A stretch of DNA of 64,000 bases from Bacteroidota bacterium (GCA_027491085.1 JAIXWW010000012.1:62001-126000), one strand, 5' to 3'; positions 41,463 through 52,722 are shown, counted from the first letter of the stretch. The notes: generated by a model from the letters alone, not told the origin. Translations and numbers: made by a program.

Positions 41463-42656
41463 TTATTTTAGTTTTGAAAGTGCTTCTTTAATTCGTTTAA
41501 TGGCTTCAACTAATTTTTCATCACTAGTGGCATAACTAAATCTTACACACTCAGGTGCGCCAAAGCTATCCCCTCCTACTATGCTCACATTTGCATTATG
41601 CAAAATATACATACATAAATCTTCACAATTATTAATAACTGTAGCTCCATCCGATTTGCCAAAATAGCTACTAACATCAGGAAAAACATAAAATGCACCA
41701 CCTGGAATATTAAGCTTAAAACCTTCAATTTCTTTCATTAAACCAAGTACTAAATCTCTTCGTCTGTGAAAGGCTTTAGTCATTTCTAAAGTAGGTTCTA
41801 AACTGCCTTGCAGTGCGGCAAGTGCAGCACGTTGTGCTATTGAATTAGCACCACTCGTAAATTGACCTTGCAATTTTTCGCAAGCTTGTGCAATTAATTT
41901 TGGAGCACCAATATATCCTAAACGCCAGCCTGTCATAGCAAAGCCTTTACTCATACCATTAATAGTTATAACTCTATCTTTTATAAAATCAAATTGACCA
42001 ATGCTTTCGTGCTTACCAATAAAGTTTATGTGCTCATATATTTCATCAGAAATGATGTAAATATTTGGGTATTTTTCAAACATTTTAGCAATGCTATAAA
42101 GTTCGTCTTTAGTAAAAACAGAACCTGTAGGATTACAAGGCGATGAAAAAATAAATGCTTTGGTTTTAGGAGTAATGGCTGCTTCTATTTGTGAAACAGT
42201 TGGCTTGTAATCTTGAGTTACATTACTATGAACATAAACAGGAACACCCTCACTTAGTTTAACCATTTCAGAATAGCTAACCCAAAATGGAGTTGGGATA
42301 ATCACTTCATCTCCAGCATTAAGTAAACTTAATAATACATTTATTATTGACTGTTTAGCACCTGTTGAAACTACAATTTGATCAGCAGGATAATCCAAAC
42401 CATTTTCACGTTTAAACTTTTCACTAATAGCTTGGCGTAAATCTAAATAACCAACCACAGGAGTATAAAAAGTAAAACCATCATCAATGGCTTTTTTAGC
42501 TGCATCTTTAATATGTTGAGGTGTTTGGAAATCAGGTTCACCTAAACTCAAATTAATTACATCTTTGCCTTGTGCTTGAAGCTCGCGGCTTAACTTAGCC
42601 ATACGTAAAGTATTCGACTCTACAATTCTATTTAATCGGCTTGCTAGTTCTATCAT
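41463..42656 (-). CDS. Class I/II PLP-dependent aminotransferase (aspartate aminotransferase-like)
   Basis: INLSLGEPDFQTPQHI, SSPCNPTGSVFTKDEL, ITINGMSKGFAMTGWRLGY. Confidence 0.94.
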   Translation of the reverse strand: MIELASRLNRIVESNTLRMAKLSRELQAQGKDVINLSLGEPDFQTPQHIKDAAKKAIDDGFTFYTPVVGYLDLRQAISEKFKRENGLDYPADQIVVSTGAKQSIINVLLSLLNAGDEVIIPTPFWVSYSEMVKLSEGVPVYVHSNVTQDYKPTVSQIEAAITPKTKAFIFSSPCNPTGSVFTKDELYSIAKMFEKYPNIYIISDEIYEHINFIGKHESIGQFDFIKDRVITINGMSKGFAMTGWRLGYIGAPKLIAQACEKLQGQFTSGANSIAQRAALAALQGSLEPTLEMTKAFHRRRDLVLGLMKEIEGFKLNIPGGAFYVFPDVSSYFGKSDGATVINNCEDLCMYILHNANVSIVGGDSFGAPECVRFSYATSDEKLVEAIKRIKEALSKLK

Positions 42657-42793
42657 GTATTTAAATTAATTATAAAGGGCGAAAATAACTTTTTATCAAT
42701 AGTTTGTTACTGATAAAAATAAGTATTCATGAACCTTTGCATAATTTAGTGTAATTTTAAAAATATTGAATTTATTCACCTAAAAATCAATGA

Positions 42794-43210
42794 TTAATTT
42801 TTAGGAAATAATTGTACCGTCCAATCTAATTTTGCCATTTTTTTCTCTAAATCAGAAATTTTAGACTGAAGTACATCTATTTTATCCTTTATTTTTAAAA
42901 TTTTATTTTGCATTTTTTGAACATTATTAGCAGCATCAATTGATTTTTCGGTAAGTTTAGCATCTTTTTGGTCATCATTATTACTAACTACTTTATTTGC
43001 AGCTTTTAAAGAATTTTTTTGCGCTTTTTCTGTGTTCTCCTTTAGGTCGTTTAATTGAATTTCAAGCTTAACTAACTTTATTTTTTGTTCATTAATTTTT
43101 GCAGCCAAATTTATTGCATCTTTTTGCTTTTCAAGGTCATTTAAATTTTGTGCATTCAGTTTTACTAAACCTAGTAAAAAAACTACAGTGTAAAAGGCTA
43201 TTTTTTTCAT
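42794..43210 (-). CDS. Hypothetical secreted coiled-coil protein
   Basis: Signal peptide MKKIAFYTVVFLLGLVKLNAQ; Lys/Asp/Leu-rich heptad-like body. Confidence 0.7.
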   Translation of the reverse strand: MKKIAFYTVVFLLGLVKLNAQNLNDLEKQKDAINLAAKINEQKIKLVKLEIQLNDLKENTEKAQKNSLKAANKVVSNNDDQKDAKLTEKSIDAANNVQKMQNKILKIKDKIDVLQSKISDLEKKMAKLDWTVQLFPKN

Positions 43211-43315
43211 ATTTTCTCGTTCGACTTATTGTTCGAAATTAGAACTAAAAAGTTAGAAAATAAAAGGCATAATAATTGAGTACTGAATTTTGCTAAACAT
43301 TTTTAGCTTTGTAAA

Positions 43316-43819
43316 ATGAAAAATATGAAAGGAATTTCTCTTTGGGTTATAGTATTTTTACTAAGTAGTTGTGGAATATATAGCCATACTGGTGCAAGTG
43401 TTCCTCCTGATGCTCAAACAGTTTCAGTAGCTTATATTACCAATATGGCAAGCATTGTAAACCCACTTTTAAGTCAGAATATGGCTGAAAAATTGCGTCA
43501 AAAATTTGTTAATGAAACACCTTTAAAGTTAACTCAATCAGATGGTGACTTAACCTTTTCGGGAAAAATTTTAACTTATGATATAAAGCCAGCTGCAATC
43601 CAAGGAAATCAAACCAATGCATTAAACCGATTAACTATAAGTATTGAGGTGGTTTTTGAAAATAAGAAAGCTGTTGATAAAAATTTTACTAAAACATTTA
43701 CCAATAACATTGACTTTGACGCAGTAGATAATTTCCAAGCAAGAGAATCAGAACTATCTGGTAAAGTGACAGATATGCTAGTACAAGACATTTTTAATGC
43801 TGCATTTATCAACTGGTAA
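43316..43819 (+). CDS. lptE: LptE-family LPS assembly lipoprotein
   Basis: Lipobox LLSSCGIYSHTGASVPPDAQTVSV; FVNETPLKLTQSDGDLTFSGKI; upstream of secG cluster. Confidence 0.85.
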   Translation: MKNMKGISLWVIVFLLSSCGIYSHTGASVPPDAQTVSVAYITNMASIVNPLLSQNMAEKLRQKFVNETPLKLTQSDGDLTFSGKILTYDIKPAAIQGNQTNALNRLTISIEVVFENKKAVDKNFTKTFTNNIDFDAVDNFQARESELSGKVTDMLVQDIFNAAFINW

Positions 43820-43910
43820 ATAATTTATAAAACACCAAAAGTAATTACATAAATATTTTTAAAAGAAATTTTTACTATTTTGCTAAGGTTAATCATTGAA
43901 ACAATAAGTA

Positions 43911-46565
43911 GTGAACAAAGCCGAATTTACAGATTTAATTAAAAATCCCGAAAAGCTGGGTAGCGAACATATTGAAACGCTAAAAAAAATTGTAACTGAC
44001 TATCCATACTTTAGTACAGCACATATTTTATTGGCAAAGGCTTTGCTTAATATAAATCATTACGAATATGAAAAACAATTAAAACACACCGCACTCATAG
44101 TAGGCGATAGGTCTGTTTTACATCAGTTTTTATATAATGATAACCTCGATTTAGGAAACGAGCAAGAGCTTTTTAATGTACCTATTGAATTAAAAGTTGA
44201 AAAGGTATCGAAACCTGATTTTGAAATTGGAAAAGAAGAACAAGATGCTTTATTAAATGAAGCACAACAAATACTAGGAATAAAAGAAGATAACTCAAAC
44301 GATATAATTAATGAAGAATTAGTCAACGAAAAAATTGAATCAAACAATGATCATATTTTAGAAACTAATTCACCCTTAACTGAAAATATAAAACCTGAAT
44401 TATTAAATGAAGTATTAAATAATAACTTAGGTGAAACAACTTCAGGTGAAGAAAACCTACTAACTTTTACTGAAAATATTACTGAAAGTGTAATTGAAAG
44501 CAAGGATGAACAAATAGAAAACATATTCCACAATACTGAAATTGAACATGATCAAAATACAATTACAGAATTGAATAATGAAAGTGTTAATAATATTGAT
44601 TCAGATTTCCAACTAACTGAAACTGAAGGGACTTTGGTCAGATTTACGCTTGAAGATAATTTCTTACCTGACTTTGATGAGGCAAGTTTATTTATTGAAG
44701 AACAAAACATTGAAACTATAACTAAATCGGTTTTACCACAAATCTCATCTACCAATGAAAAGTATAATGAATTATTGGAAGAGGAAACTTCAATAGATAG
44801 CCTAACTGATGAATTTGAATTTAAGCCAACAGAGGTCAAAATTGAAAGTGTAGATGAACAACTTTCAACTTTTGATGAAATAGAAAGTCAAACTAACAAT
44901 TTTGAAAAAGAAGTAATTAATGATTTACTTGAAGATTCAAATAACAATGAAATAATATTAACTGAAAATGATAATTCTATTCAGAATGAATTGAATATTG
45001 AAAATACAGAAGTACAGTATTCAACCTTCGATAATTTAATTGGTAATAATACAGAAGAAGATATTATTGATAAATCAGTTGAAGCAGAAAATAATAATGA
45101 ATTATTAGTAAATAACGATGATTCTATTCGGAATGAATTAAATATTGAAAACACGGAAGAAAAGCGTTCAACTATTGATAATTTAATTGATAATAATCCT
45201 GAGTTAGAAAAACTTGATGAATTAGTTGAAGTAGAAAATAATAGTAAAATATTAGAAGATAATGATGATTCTATTCAGAATGAATTAAATATTGGAAACA
45301 CGGAAGAATTACTTCCAACTTTGGATAATATTAATATCAACAATGATAAAACAGAATCAGAAATTACAAATGTTTTAATTGAAGAAGTAAATAGTAATGA
45401 GGGTTTAACAGAATTAGAATCAATTTCAGAAAGTGAAAGTGAAAGCCATAATTTTATAGATTGGTTAACCAAAAATAAATCGGATAATACCAATTCATTA
45501 GTTGAACTTCCAATAAATAAAACTCCAGAAATCATTAATTACGAAGACGTAGAGTTCAATGAGAAGATAATTCAAATATTAAAAACAAAAGCTGAATTTG
45601 ACCTAAGTAAAAACATTAATCATGAACTAACTTTAGCTAATGAATTAACAATAGGTAATGATAAAAAAACTGAGACTACTGAGATAATTACAACTGATAA
45701 GGAAGAAATCGTTGAACCAGTTGAAATAGCAACTCCTGGCATTGTTTATCCAGATATAGCAGCCAATGACGAAGAAAAAATAATAATACCAAGCAACGAA
45801 GATGAAGTATATGAAGAAATAGAATCATTTTCGACCCAATTGGGTTCTTTAGAAAATAAAGAAGCAAAAGAAACCGAAAATGATATCAATTTATCTTCAT
45901 TATCCGAAACATTTATTCCTGAAATATATACTGGTGAAGTACCTTCTATTTTACCTGACTTTGAAGCTTTAAATAAGATTGATCAAATAGAAGAAGAAAT
46001 AAATAAACCTGAAACTTTTATAAAGTATGATAAAAAAGAAGGTTTAATTCCAGACTACAATATTCCTGTTTTTGAACCGAAACTTACTCCAGAAAAAGAA
46101 GTAGAAAATGAAGAAGAGATAGAGGAAGCAACTGAGGAAGTTTTTCCTGTTTTTAACACTACACCTATAAACGAAGTTGATTTTGAAGCGGTATTTAGTA
46201 ATGCTTTTGAACCATTACCTCCAAAAATAGAGGTAAAAGAGTTGGTTGAAAATAAATTACCAGAAACTGAAAACACCAATAAAGCTAAACAAGATGTAGA
46301 GAGTATTTTGGACAAATTTATGCGCGAAAATCCAAGTATTACTAGACCAAAATCTGAATTTTTTAATCCTGTTAATGTTGCTAAACTGAGTGTGGAAGAA
46401 AAAGATGAAATTGTAAGTGAAACATTAGCAAGTATTTACCTAAAACAAGGTTTAATAAAAAAGGCAATTTTAACTTATGAAAAATTAAGTTTGATATATC
46501 CACATAAAATTACTTATTTTGCAGCCCTAATAAATAAAATAAAAACAGAACACAATATAAACTAA
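43911..46565 (+). CDS. Large acidic repeat-containing hypothetical protein (GTG start) with conserved N- and C-termini
   Basis: 884 aa; N-term helical TDLIKNPEKLGSEHIETLKKIVTDYPYFSTAHILLAKALL, low-complexity E/N/D middle, C-term TPR-like ASIYLKQGLIKKAILTYEKLSLIYPHK. Confidence 0.85.
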   Translation: MNKAEFTDLIKNPEKLGSEHIETLKKIVTDYPYFSTAHILLAKALLNINHYEYEKQLKHTALIVGDRSVLHQFLYNDNLDLGNEQELFNVPIELKVEKVSKPDFEIGKEEQDALLNEAQQILGIKEDNSNDIINEELVNEKIESNNDHILETNSPLTENIKPELLNEVLNNNLGETTSGEENLLTFTENITESVIESKDEQIENIFHNTEIEHDQNTITELNNESVNNIDSDFQLTETEGTLVRFTLEDNFLPDFDEASLFIEEQNIETITKSVLPQISSTNEKYNELLEEETSIDSLTDEFEFKPTEVKIESVDEQLSTFDEIESQTNNFEKEVINDLLEDSNNNEIILTENDNSIQNELNIENTEVQYSTFDNLIGNNTEEDIIDKSVEAENNNELLVNNDDSIRNELNIENTEEKRSTIDNLIDNNPELEKLDELVEVENNSKILEDNDDSIQNELNIGNTEELLPTLDNININNDKTESEITNVLIEEVNSNEGLTELESISESESESHNFIDWLTKNKSDNTNSLVELPINKTPEIINYEDVEFNEKIIQILKTKAEFDLSKNINHELTLANELTIGNDKKTETTEIITTDKEEIVEPVEIATPGIVYPDIAANDEEKIIIPSNEDEVYEEIESFSTQLGSLENKEAKETENDINLSSLSETFIPEIYTGEVPSILPDFEALNKIDQIEEEINKPETFIKYDKKEGLIPDYNIPVFEPKLTPEKEVENEEEIEEATEEVFPVFNTTPINEVDFEAVFSNAFEPLPPKIEVKELVENKLPETENTNKAKQDVESILDKFMRENPSITRPKSEFFNPVNVAKLSVEEKDEIVSETLASIYLKQGLIKKAILTYEKLSLIYPHKITYFAALINKIKTEHNIN
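44974..45414 (+). repeat. In-frame tandem repeat, 3 x 147 bp (49 aa)
   Basis: Unit anchors ATTCTATTC(A/G)GAATGAATT at 44974, 45121 and 45268; spacing exactly 147 bp each; protein DxSIxNELNIENTE......TxDNLI. Confidence 0.9.
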
Positions 46566-46569
46566 AACT

Positions 46570-46917
46570 ATGGTATTTTTTTTAATCTTAATCATTATCG
46601 TTTGCGTATTACTAACTTTGGTAGTATTAATTCAAAATCCTAAAGGTGGCGGAATAGCTGCTAATTTTACAGCTCCTAACCAAATAATGGGTGCAAACAG
46701 AAGTACAGATGTAGTAGAAAAAGCTACATGGATTTTAGCTATAGCTTTAATTGTATTAAGTTTAGCGTCTAACTTTGCTCGTCCTACAGGCGAACAAGAG
46801 TCTACAGGAACTGAAAGCAGATTAAAAACTGAAGAAATGACTACAACAGCTCCAGTTGCTCCTGCTCAACCACAACAACAAGCTGAACCAACTAGTGTAG
46901 ATACAACCAAAAAATAA
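46570..46917 (+). CDS. secG: Preprotein translocase subunit SecG
   Basis: LVVLIQNPKGGGIAANFTAPNQIMGANRSTDVVEKATWILA. Confidence 0.95.
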   Translation: MVFFLILIIIVCVLLTLVVLIQNPKGGGIAANFTAPNQIMGANRSTDVVEKATWILAIALIVLSLASNFARPTGEQESTGTESRLKTEEMTTTAPVAPAQPQQQAEPTSVDTTKK

Positions 46918-46932
46918 TTTATAAAAATATTC

Positions 46933-46969
46933 AAAAAACCCGCCTCATTTATTTGATGCGGGTTTTTTT
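46933..46969 (+). terminator. Rho-independent terminator downstream of secG
   Basis: AAAAAACCCGCcTCA ttattt TGATGCGGGTTTTTT. Confidence 0.85.
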
Positions 46970-47122
46970 ATGTCTAATTCATAAATTAGGAAATGTAAAT
47001 AGGCTTTCAGTTCCAGATAAAACAAATAATAAATTGTTTTACGATTTATTTTGACCTTAATCATTTATATAAATACTTTGTAAAAAAGTACATTTGACAA
47101 AAAATTTCAAAAAAACATTCAC

Positions 47123-49993
47123 ATGCAAATAGATACAAACCACAAAGACGAATTTGTTTACAGACATAATTCGCCAATGAGAAAAGATACTGAAGCAATG
47201 CTTAAAACCATTGGCGTTAGCTCGGTTGACCAACTGATTGATGAAACCATTCCAGCTCATATTCGCCTAAAAGAGCGTATGAAACTGCCTGCTGCTTTAA
47301 CTGAAATGGAATTGCTAAGCATGTTGAAACAGATTTCGGAAAAAAACTTAATTTATAAAAACTTTATTGGTCAAGGTTACTATGGAACCCACACACCAAA
47401 CGTAGTTTTGCGTAACATTTTCGAAAATCCAAATTGGTACACAGCCTACACTCCTTACCAACCAGAAATTGCACAAGGTCGTTTAGAAGCATTGTTAAAT
47501 TATCAAACCATGGTTATTGATTTAACCGGAATGGAAATAGCAAATGCAAGTTTATTAGACGAGGCAACTGCTGCAGCTGAAGCTATGCACTTATTGCATG
47601 CAGAAACTAAAAACGAAAACGCTCATAAATTCTTTGTTTCTGAGTTATGTTTCAAACAAACCATTGATGTATTAATTACACGTGCCGAACCAACTGGTAT
47701 TGAAATAGTTGTTGGTAATCACGAAACAGTAAAATTAGATAATACTTATTTTGGTGCATTGATTCAATACCCAGCTAGCAATGGTGAAGTAATTGATTAT
47801 TCAACATTTATGGCTACTGCTAAACAAAATGGTATTTTGGTTACTGTTGCTGCTGATATTTTAAGTTTAACTTTATTAACCCCTCCAGGCGAATGGGGAG
47901 CTGATGTTGTAGTTGGTTCCTCTCAACGTTTTGGTGTGCCAATGGGTTATGGTGGACCACATGCTGGATTTTTTGCTACTAAAGATGCTTACAAACGCCA
48001 AATGCCAGGTCGTTTAATTGGTGTATCAATTGATAGCCAAGGAAACTCAGCTTTGCGTATGGCTTTACAAACACGTGAACAACATATTAAACGTGAAAAA
48101 GCTACTTCAAACATTTGTACAGCACAGGTATTATTGTCAATCATGGCAAGTATGTATGGTGTTTACCATGGCCCTAAAGGTTTGAAAGGAATAGCAGGTA
48201 GAGTTCATGGTTTAACCAATGCTTTGGCAAATGGATTAAATGCAAATGGTTTTACGGTAATTAATAAAAACTATTTTGATACCATTACAGTGGCAGTTGG
48301 CAATGCTGATGCTACTATGTCTAATTGCGTTAAAGCAGAAATCAATATCAATAAAATAAACGATTCACATGTATCTATTTCAATTGACGAAACACATACA
48401 GCGCAAGATATTATTGAATTATTGAATTGCTTAACTGGTAAATCGCTTGAGGTTTCAATTCCAACAAATATTGATTTAAATGTACCTGCATCGTTAGCAC
48501 GTACAAGCGACTACATGACTCACTCTGTGTTTAACTCACACCATAGCGAGCATGAAATGTTGCGTTATATCAAACTTTTAGAAAGTAAAGATTTATCGCT
48601 TTGCGAAAGTATGATTGCATTAGGAAGTTGTACTATGAAATTAAATGCAACAGCCGAAATGATTCCTGTAACTTACGCTGGTTTCAGTGTTTTACATCCA
48701 TTTATTCCGCGTAATCAAGCAACCGGTTACACACAAATTTTTGATGAATTAACTGAATATTTAAAACAAGTAACTGGTTTCGCTGGAATTTCATTACAAC
48801 CAAATGCTGGCGCTCAAGGTGAATATGCTGGTTTAATGACAATCAGAGAGTATTTTAAAGCAAAAGGCGAAAGTCACAGAAATATTGCTTTAATTCCATC
48901 ATCGGCTCATGGTACAAACCCTGCGAGTGCGGTAATGGCTGGTATGAAAGTAATTGTAACCAAAACTTTAGAAAACGGTTACATTGATATTGAAGATATT
49001 AGAGCAAAAGCTGCTGAACACAAAGATAATTTGGCTTGTTTAATGGTTACTTATCCATCAACTTACGGTGTTTTTGAAGAAGGTATTATTGATATTTGTA
49101 ATATCATTCACGAAAACGGTGGACAAGTATATATGGATGGTGCAAATATGAACGCACAAGTTGGTTTAACCAGCCCTGCTAATATTGGTGCCGATGTTTG
49201 CCATTTGAATTTACATAAGACTTTCTGTATTCCTCACGGTGGTGGTGGACCTGGCATGGGCCCAATTGGTGTAGCTGCTCATTTAGCTCCATTTTTACCT
49301 GGCCATGCTGTAGTTGATATGGAAGGTGGAAATCAATCAATGCATGCAGTTAGCGCTGCTCCTTGGGGTAGTGCTTCTATCCTTTTGATTTCTTATGCAT
49401 ATATTAGAATGATGGGAACTGAAGGTTTAGAATTAGCTACTAAATATGCTATTTTAAATGCAAACTATATTAAAGCTCGTTTAGAAAAACATTACCAAAT
49501 TTTATACGTAGGTTCAAAAGGCCGTTGTGCTCACGAAATGATTTTAGATACACGTGTATTTAAACAGGCTTCAGGAGTAGAAGTAGCTGATATTGCAAAA
49601 CGTTTAATGGATTATGGTTTCCATGCACCAACCATTTCGTTCCCTGTAGCTGGAACCGTTATGATTGAGCCAACTGAAAGTGAAGCTAAACATGAGTTAG
49701 ATCGTTTCTGCGATGCCATGATTTCAATTAGAGAAGAAGTAGCAGCCATTGAAAATGGTACTGCCGACAAAGCTGATAATGTATTGAAAAACGCACCTCA
49801 TACAGCTAGCATGGTTACTGCCGATGAATGGAAACATGGTTACAGCCGTCAACAAGCTGCTTTCCCACTTCCATTTGTAAGAGCAGCTAAGTTTTGGCCA
49901 AGTGTAGGTAGAATTAACGATACCTATGGTGATAGAAACTTAGTTTGTGCTTGTATTCCTACAGAAGCTTATGCTTCGCAAGACAGCAACTAA
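47123..49993 (+). CDS. gcvP: Glycine dehydrogenase (aminomethyl-transferring), P-protein
   Basis: 956 aa; [27 protein letters not shown]-lysine motif, [13 protein letters not shown]. Confidence 0.98.
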   Translation: MQIDTNHKDEFVYRHNSPMRKDTEAMLKTIGVSSVDQLIDETIPAHIRLKERMKLPAALTEMELLSMLKQISEKNLIYKNFIGQGYYGTHTPNVVLRNIFENPNWYTAYTPYQPEIAQGRLEALLNYQTMVIDLTGMEIANASLLDEATAAAEAMHLLHAETKNENAHKFFVSELCFKQTIDVLITRAEPTGIEIVVGNHETVKLDNTYFGALIQYPASNGEVIDYSTFMATAKQNGILVTVAADILSLTLLTPPGEWGADVVVGSSQRFGVPMGYGGPHAGFFATKDAYKRQMPGRLIGVSIDSQGNSALRMALQTREQHIKREKATSNICTAQVLLSIMASMYGVYHGPKGLKGIAGRVHGLTNALANGLNANGFTVINKNYFDTITVAVGNADATMSNCVKAEININKINDSHVSISIDETHTAQDIIELLNCLTGKSLEVSIPTNIDLNVPASLARTSDYMTHSVFNSHHSEHEMLRYIKLLESKDLSLCESMIALGSCTMKLNATAEMIPVTYAGFSVLHPFIPRNQATGYTQIFDELTEYLKQVTGFAGISLQPNAGAQGEYAGLMTIREYFKAKGESHRNIALIPSSAHGTNPASAVMAGMKVIVTKTLENGYIDIEDIRAKAAEHKDNLACLMVTYPSTYGVFEEGIIDICNIIHENGGQVYMDGANMNAQVGLTSPANIGADVCHLNLHKTFCIPHGGGGPGMGPIGVAAHLAPFLPGHAVVDMEGGNQSMHAVSAAPWGSASILLISYAYIRMMGTEGLELATKYAILNANYIKARLEKHYQILYVGSKGRCAHEMILDTRVFKQASGVEVADIAKRLMDYGFHAPTISFPVAGTVMIEPTESEAKHELDRFCDAMISIREEVAAIENGTADKADNVLKNAPHTASMVTADEWKHGYSRQQAAFPLPFVRAAKFWPSVGRINDTYGDRNLVCACIPTEAYASQDSN

Positions 49994-50021
49994 ATAAAAA
50001 ACATTAGTGTTATAACTATTA

Positions 50022-50055
50022 AATAAAAGCTCCGAAATATTTCGGGGCTTTTATT
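50022..50055 (+). terminator. Rho-independent terminator downstream of gcvP
   Basis: AATAAAAGCtCCGAAATATTTCGGgGCTTTTATT. Confidence 0.8.
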
Positions 50056-50187
50056 TTGTAAACTTATTTTTAGAAAATTAAAATGCTTTTTCAAAAAATC
50101 GATTATCATAATTTCTAAAAATTATGTCTTAACAATTACCTTTACCATTCAATAATATATTAATAAAAACAACTAAAATTACTTGTT

Positions 50188-50817
50188 TTGCCAATAGTTT
50201 TCACAAAAAATATAACCAATGACATAATATTAGGATTATGGAAAATAACGGAACCAAAATCTTTTTTCGTTGAAAAACTTGGCACCCATTTAATCGATAA
50301 GTCTAAACCAATAAATCCATCAGAAAATGTAGGATTACATTGGTTTGCAAGTAGATTTTTGCTACAACAATTATTCAATGCATCTAGTATTGAAATTCAT
50401 AAAGATGAAAACAATAAACCAACTTTATTCATTGACAATGAAAAATACTTTATTAGTATTTCTCACTCATTCGAGTATGTTGGGATTATGTTTAGTAAGT
50501 TTCATGAAATAGGATTTGATATTGAAAAAATAGATGCCAGAATAGAGCGTGTGGCTCATAAATTCTTAAATGAAAATGAAAAAATATTTGCACAAAACAT
50601 TACTTCAAAAACCCTAATTTGGAGCGGAAAAGAAACTGTTTATAAATGGTATAGCAAAAAGGAACTTGATTTTAAATTGCACATGGAAATGCAATCATTT
50701 ACTGAAAAAAATGAAGGTGAATTTATTTGTATACTTAATAAAAATGAACTCAAGATAGAAATACCCGTTAATTATTTCCTTATTGATAATTATGTATTCA
50801 CGTTTTGCTTCCAATAA
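50188..50817 (+). CDS. 4'-phosphopantetheinyl transferase superfamily protein
   Basis: YFISISHSFEYVGIMFS...IGFDIEKIDARIERVAHKFLNENE...LIWSGKETVYKWY. Confidence 0.92.
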   Translation: MPIVFTKNITNDIILGLWKITEPKSFFVEKLGTHLIDKSKPINPSENVGLHWFASRFLLQQLFNASSIEIHKDENNKPTLFIDNEKYFISISHSFEYVGIMFSKFHEIGFDIEKIDARIERVAHKFLNENEKIFAQNITSKTLIWSGKETVYKWYSKKELDFKLHMEMQSFTEKNEGEFICILNKNELKIEIPVNYFLIDNYVFTFCFQ

Positions 50818-50844
50818 AATTATAATCTTAATTAAATAACAAAC

Positions 50845-51249
50845 ATGTTAGAAAATATAGAACACATAGGAATAGCTGTAAAAAATGCCGAAGAAAGCAT
50901 GAAACTATTTAACGCATTGCTAAATACTAAACCTTACAAAGAAGAGGCAGTAATGAGTGAAAATGTGAGAACAATTTTTTATAAAACTGGTGAAACCAAG
51001 ATAGAACTTTTAGAATCAAATAGCAATGACAGTGCAATAGCCAAGTTTATAGAAAAAAAGGGGGAAGGAATACACCATATTGCTTTTGCTGTAAAGGATA
51101 TTTACGCTGAAATAGAAAGACTAAAAACTGAAGGATTTGTATTTGTGAATGAAACTCCTAAAAAAGGTGCGGATAATAAATTAATTGTTTTTTTACACCC
51201 TAAAAGTAGCAATGGTGTTTTAATAGAACTTTGTCAGGAAATTATTTAA
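50845..51249 (+). CDS. mce: Methylmalonyl-CoA epimerase
   Basis: MLENIEHIGIAVKNAEESMKLFNALL; GEGIHHIAFAVKDI; HPKSSNGVLIELCQ. Confidence 0.94.
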   Translation: MLENIEHIGIAVKNAEESMKLFNALLNTKPYKEEAVMSENVRTIFYKTGETKIELLESNSNDSAIAKFIEKKGEGIHHIAFAVKDIYAEIERLKTEGFVFVNETPKKGADNKLIVFLHPKSSNGVLIELCQEII

Positions 51250-51261
51250 CAAAACTAACCT

Positions 51262-51299
51262 AAAAAAAGATAGCCTTTATTTAAATGGGCTATCTTTTT
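51262..51299. terminator. Bidirectional terminator between convergent genes
   Basis: AAAAAGATAGCC..GGCTATCTTTTT. Confidence 0.8.
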
Positions 51300-52083
51300 C
51301 TTTTGCAATGGTATTATACACCAAATTATCTAGTATTCTTGGAACAAATTTTTGAAGTAAAAAACTCAGTTTACCTTGTAAAGTGAGCACTTGTTCAGCT
51401 TTTTTAGTTTTAATCATATTTAGAATATAATCTGCCACTGCTTCAGCCGACATCAGTTTACTTTCGTCAAAAGGACTTTCTGCTTGGCTTTTAGCATCTT
51501 TATTTAGTGCTGCATTTCTAATATTGGAAGCGGTATAACCGGGGCGCATAACACCTACATGTAAGCCTGTTTTCAAGTTTTCAATGCGTAACGATTCCAT
51601 AAACCCTTCCATAGCAAATTTACTTGCGCTATATCCAGTTCTACCAGGTAAACCTTTAAAACCAGCTACAGAACTAATACCAATTACGCTTCCTTTTTGA
51701 GCTAACAAATAAGGCATGGCATATTTGGTACAATAAACTGTTCCCCAAAAATTAATATCCATTACTTGTTTTAAAACCGCCAAATCTAAATCGACAAACA
51801 ATGCACGCATACTAATTCCTGCATTATTTATCAATATATCAATGGTTTTGAATTGAGCTACAGTTTGGTTAATTAATTCTTTACAATCAACTTCCAAACT
51901 TACATCGCATTTAACCAAAAGTGCTTGTGCGCCTAATGCTTCGCAACTTTGTTTTACGTGGTTCAGCCTATCAATAGAACGAGCGGCCAAAACCACTTTT
52001 GCTCCTTGTTTGGCAAATGCATAAGCACACGCCTCCCCTATTCCTGACGAAGCTCCTGTGATGATAACTACTTTATTCTTCAA
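51277..52083 (-). CDS. SDR-family oxidoreductase
   Basis: VIITGASSGIGEACAYAFAKQGA; NNAGIS; YSASKFAMEGFMESLR. Confidence 0.95.
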   Translation of the reverse strand: MKNKVVIITGASSGIGEACAYAFAKQGAKVVLAARSIDRLNHVKQSCEALGAQALLVKCDVSLEVDCKELINQTVAQFKTIDILINNAGISMRALFVDLDLAVLKQVMDINFWGTVYCTKYAMPYLLAQKGSVIGISSVAGFKGLPGRTGYSASKFAMEGFMESLRIENLKTGLHVGVMRPGYTASNIRNAALNKDAKSQAESPFDESKLMSAEAVADYILNMIKTKKAEQVLTLQGKLSFLLQKFVPRILDNLVYNTIAKEKDSPFK

Positions 52084-52087
52084 ATTT

Positions 52088-52178
52088 TGAATGTTGGATT
52101 TTGAATGTTGAATTGAAATATGAACTCATTATTTTGAAATAGATAATCATTCAAAACTCAACATTCATAATTCAACAT
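52088..52178. repeat. Imperfect inverted repeat built of TTGAATGTTGAATT units
   Basis: Left AATGTTGGATTTTGAATGTTGAATT; right arm reverse complement AATGTTGAATTATGAATGTTGAGTT. Confidence 0.75.
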
Positions 52179-52185
52179 TTCGTTA

Positions 52186-52722
52186 CTATTTCCAAATAAT
52201 GGGTGTTCCAAATGCTGGAATAAAAGGAAAATCTGGCTCAATTCCATCTAATGCTTCTTCAATGGCATCTTCTAAATACGCTTGAGTTACCATGTTTTCA
52301 TTTTCCCAAGCATCATCAATTGCACCTTTGTAAACTAGCTCACGTTTTGCATTGAATAAAAATACTTCAGGATTGGTTTGAGCTCCAAATTGTTTAGCTA
52401 CTTCTTGTGTATCATCTTTTAAATACAAAAAGTTTATTTTATCTAGACCAAATTTGTAAGCAGCTTTGGTCATGTGCTCCAAACTATCTTCAGGCGATTT
52501 AACACTATCGTTGCTATTAATTCCAACAATTCCTAAATTATCTTCTTCGTATTTCGCAAATAATTTAATTAATCGTTGGCTATATGATTGCGATATTTCT
52601 GAACTATCACAAGTAAAAATTACTACCAATGCATATTTATCGGCATACTCAAAGCTTGAGTGTTTTTTATTGTCAAAACCAGTTAGGTTGAATTCGGGTA
52701 ACTTATCTCCTATTTGTAACAT
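52186..52722 (-). CDS. Thioredoxin-like/AhpC-TSA-type redoxin
   Basis: MLQIGDKLPEFNLTGFDNKKHSSFEYADKYALVVIFTCDSSEISQSYSQRL; thioredoxin-fold layout with VFLFNAKRELVYKGAIDDAW. Confidence 0.88.
   Translation of the reverse strand: MLQIGDKLPEFNLTGFDNKKHSSFEYADKYALVVIFTCDSSEISQSYSQRLIKLFAKYEEDNLGIVGINSNDSVKSPEDSLEHMTKAAYKFGLDKINFLYLKDDTQEVAKQFGAQTNPEVFLFNAKRELVYKGAIDDAWENENMVTQAYLEDAIEEALDGIEPDFPFIPAFGTPIIWK

Noticed and set aside
44123-46315. Ser/Phe-rich minus-strand ORFs inside 43911..46565
   Set aside because: Antisense of Glu/Asn/Asp-rich repeats automatically yields Ser/Phe/Ile-rich frames.
43911-46565. CRISPR-like array from regular 147-bp spacing
   Set aside because: Repeats are in-frame, diverged coding repeats without spacer/repeat alternation; no cas genes nearby.
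46970-47122. Glycine riboswitch upstream of gcvP
   Set aside because: The 150-bp leader is AT-rich and I could not see a glycine-aptamer-like conserved core.
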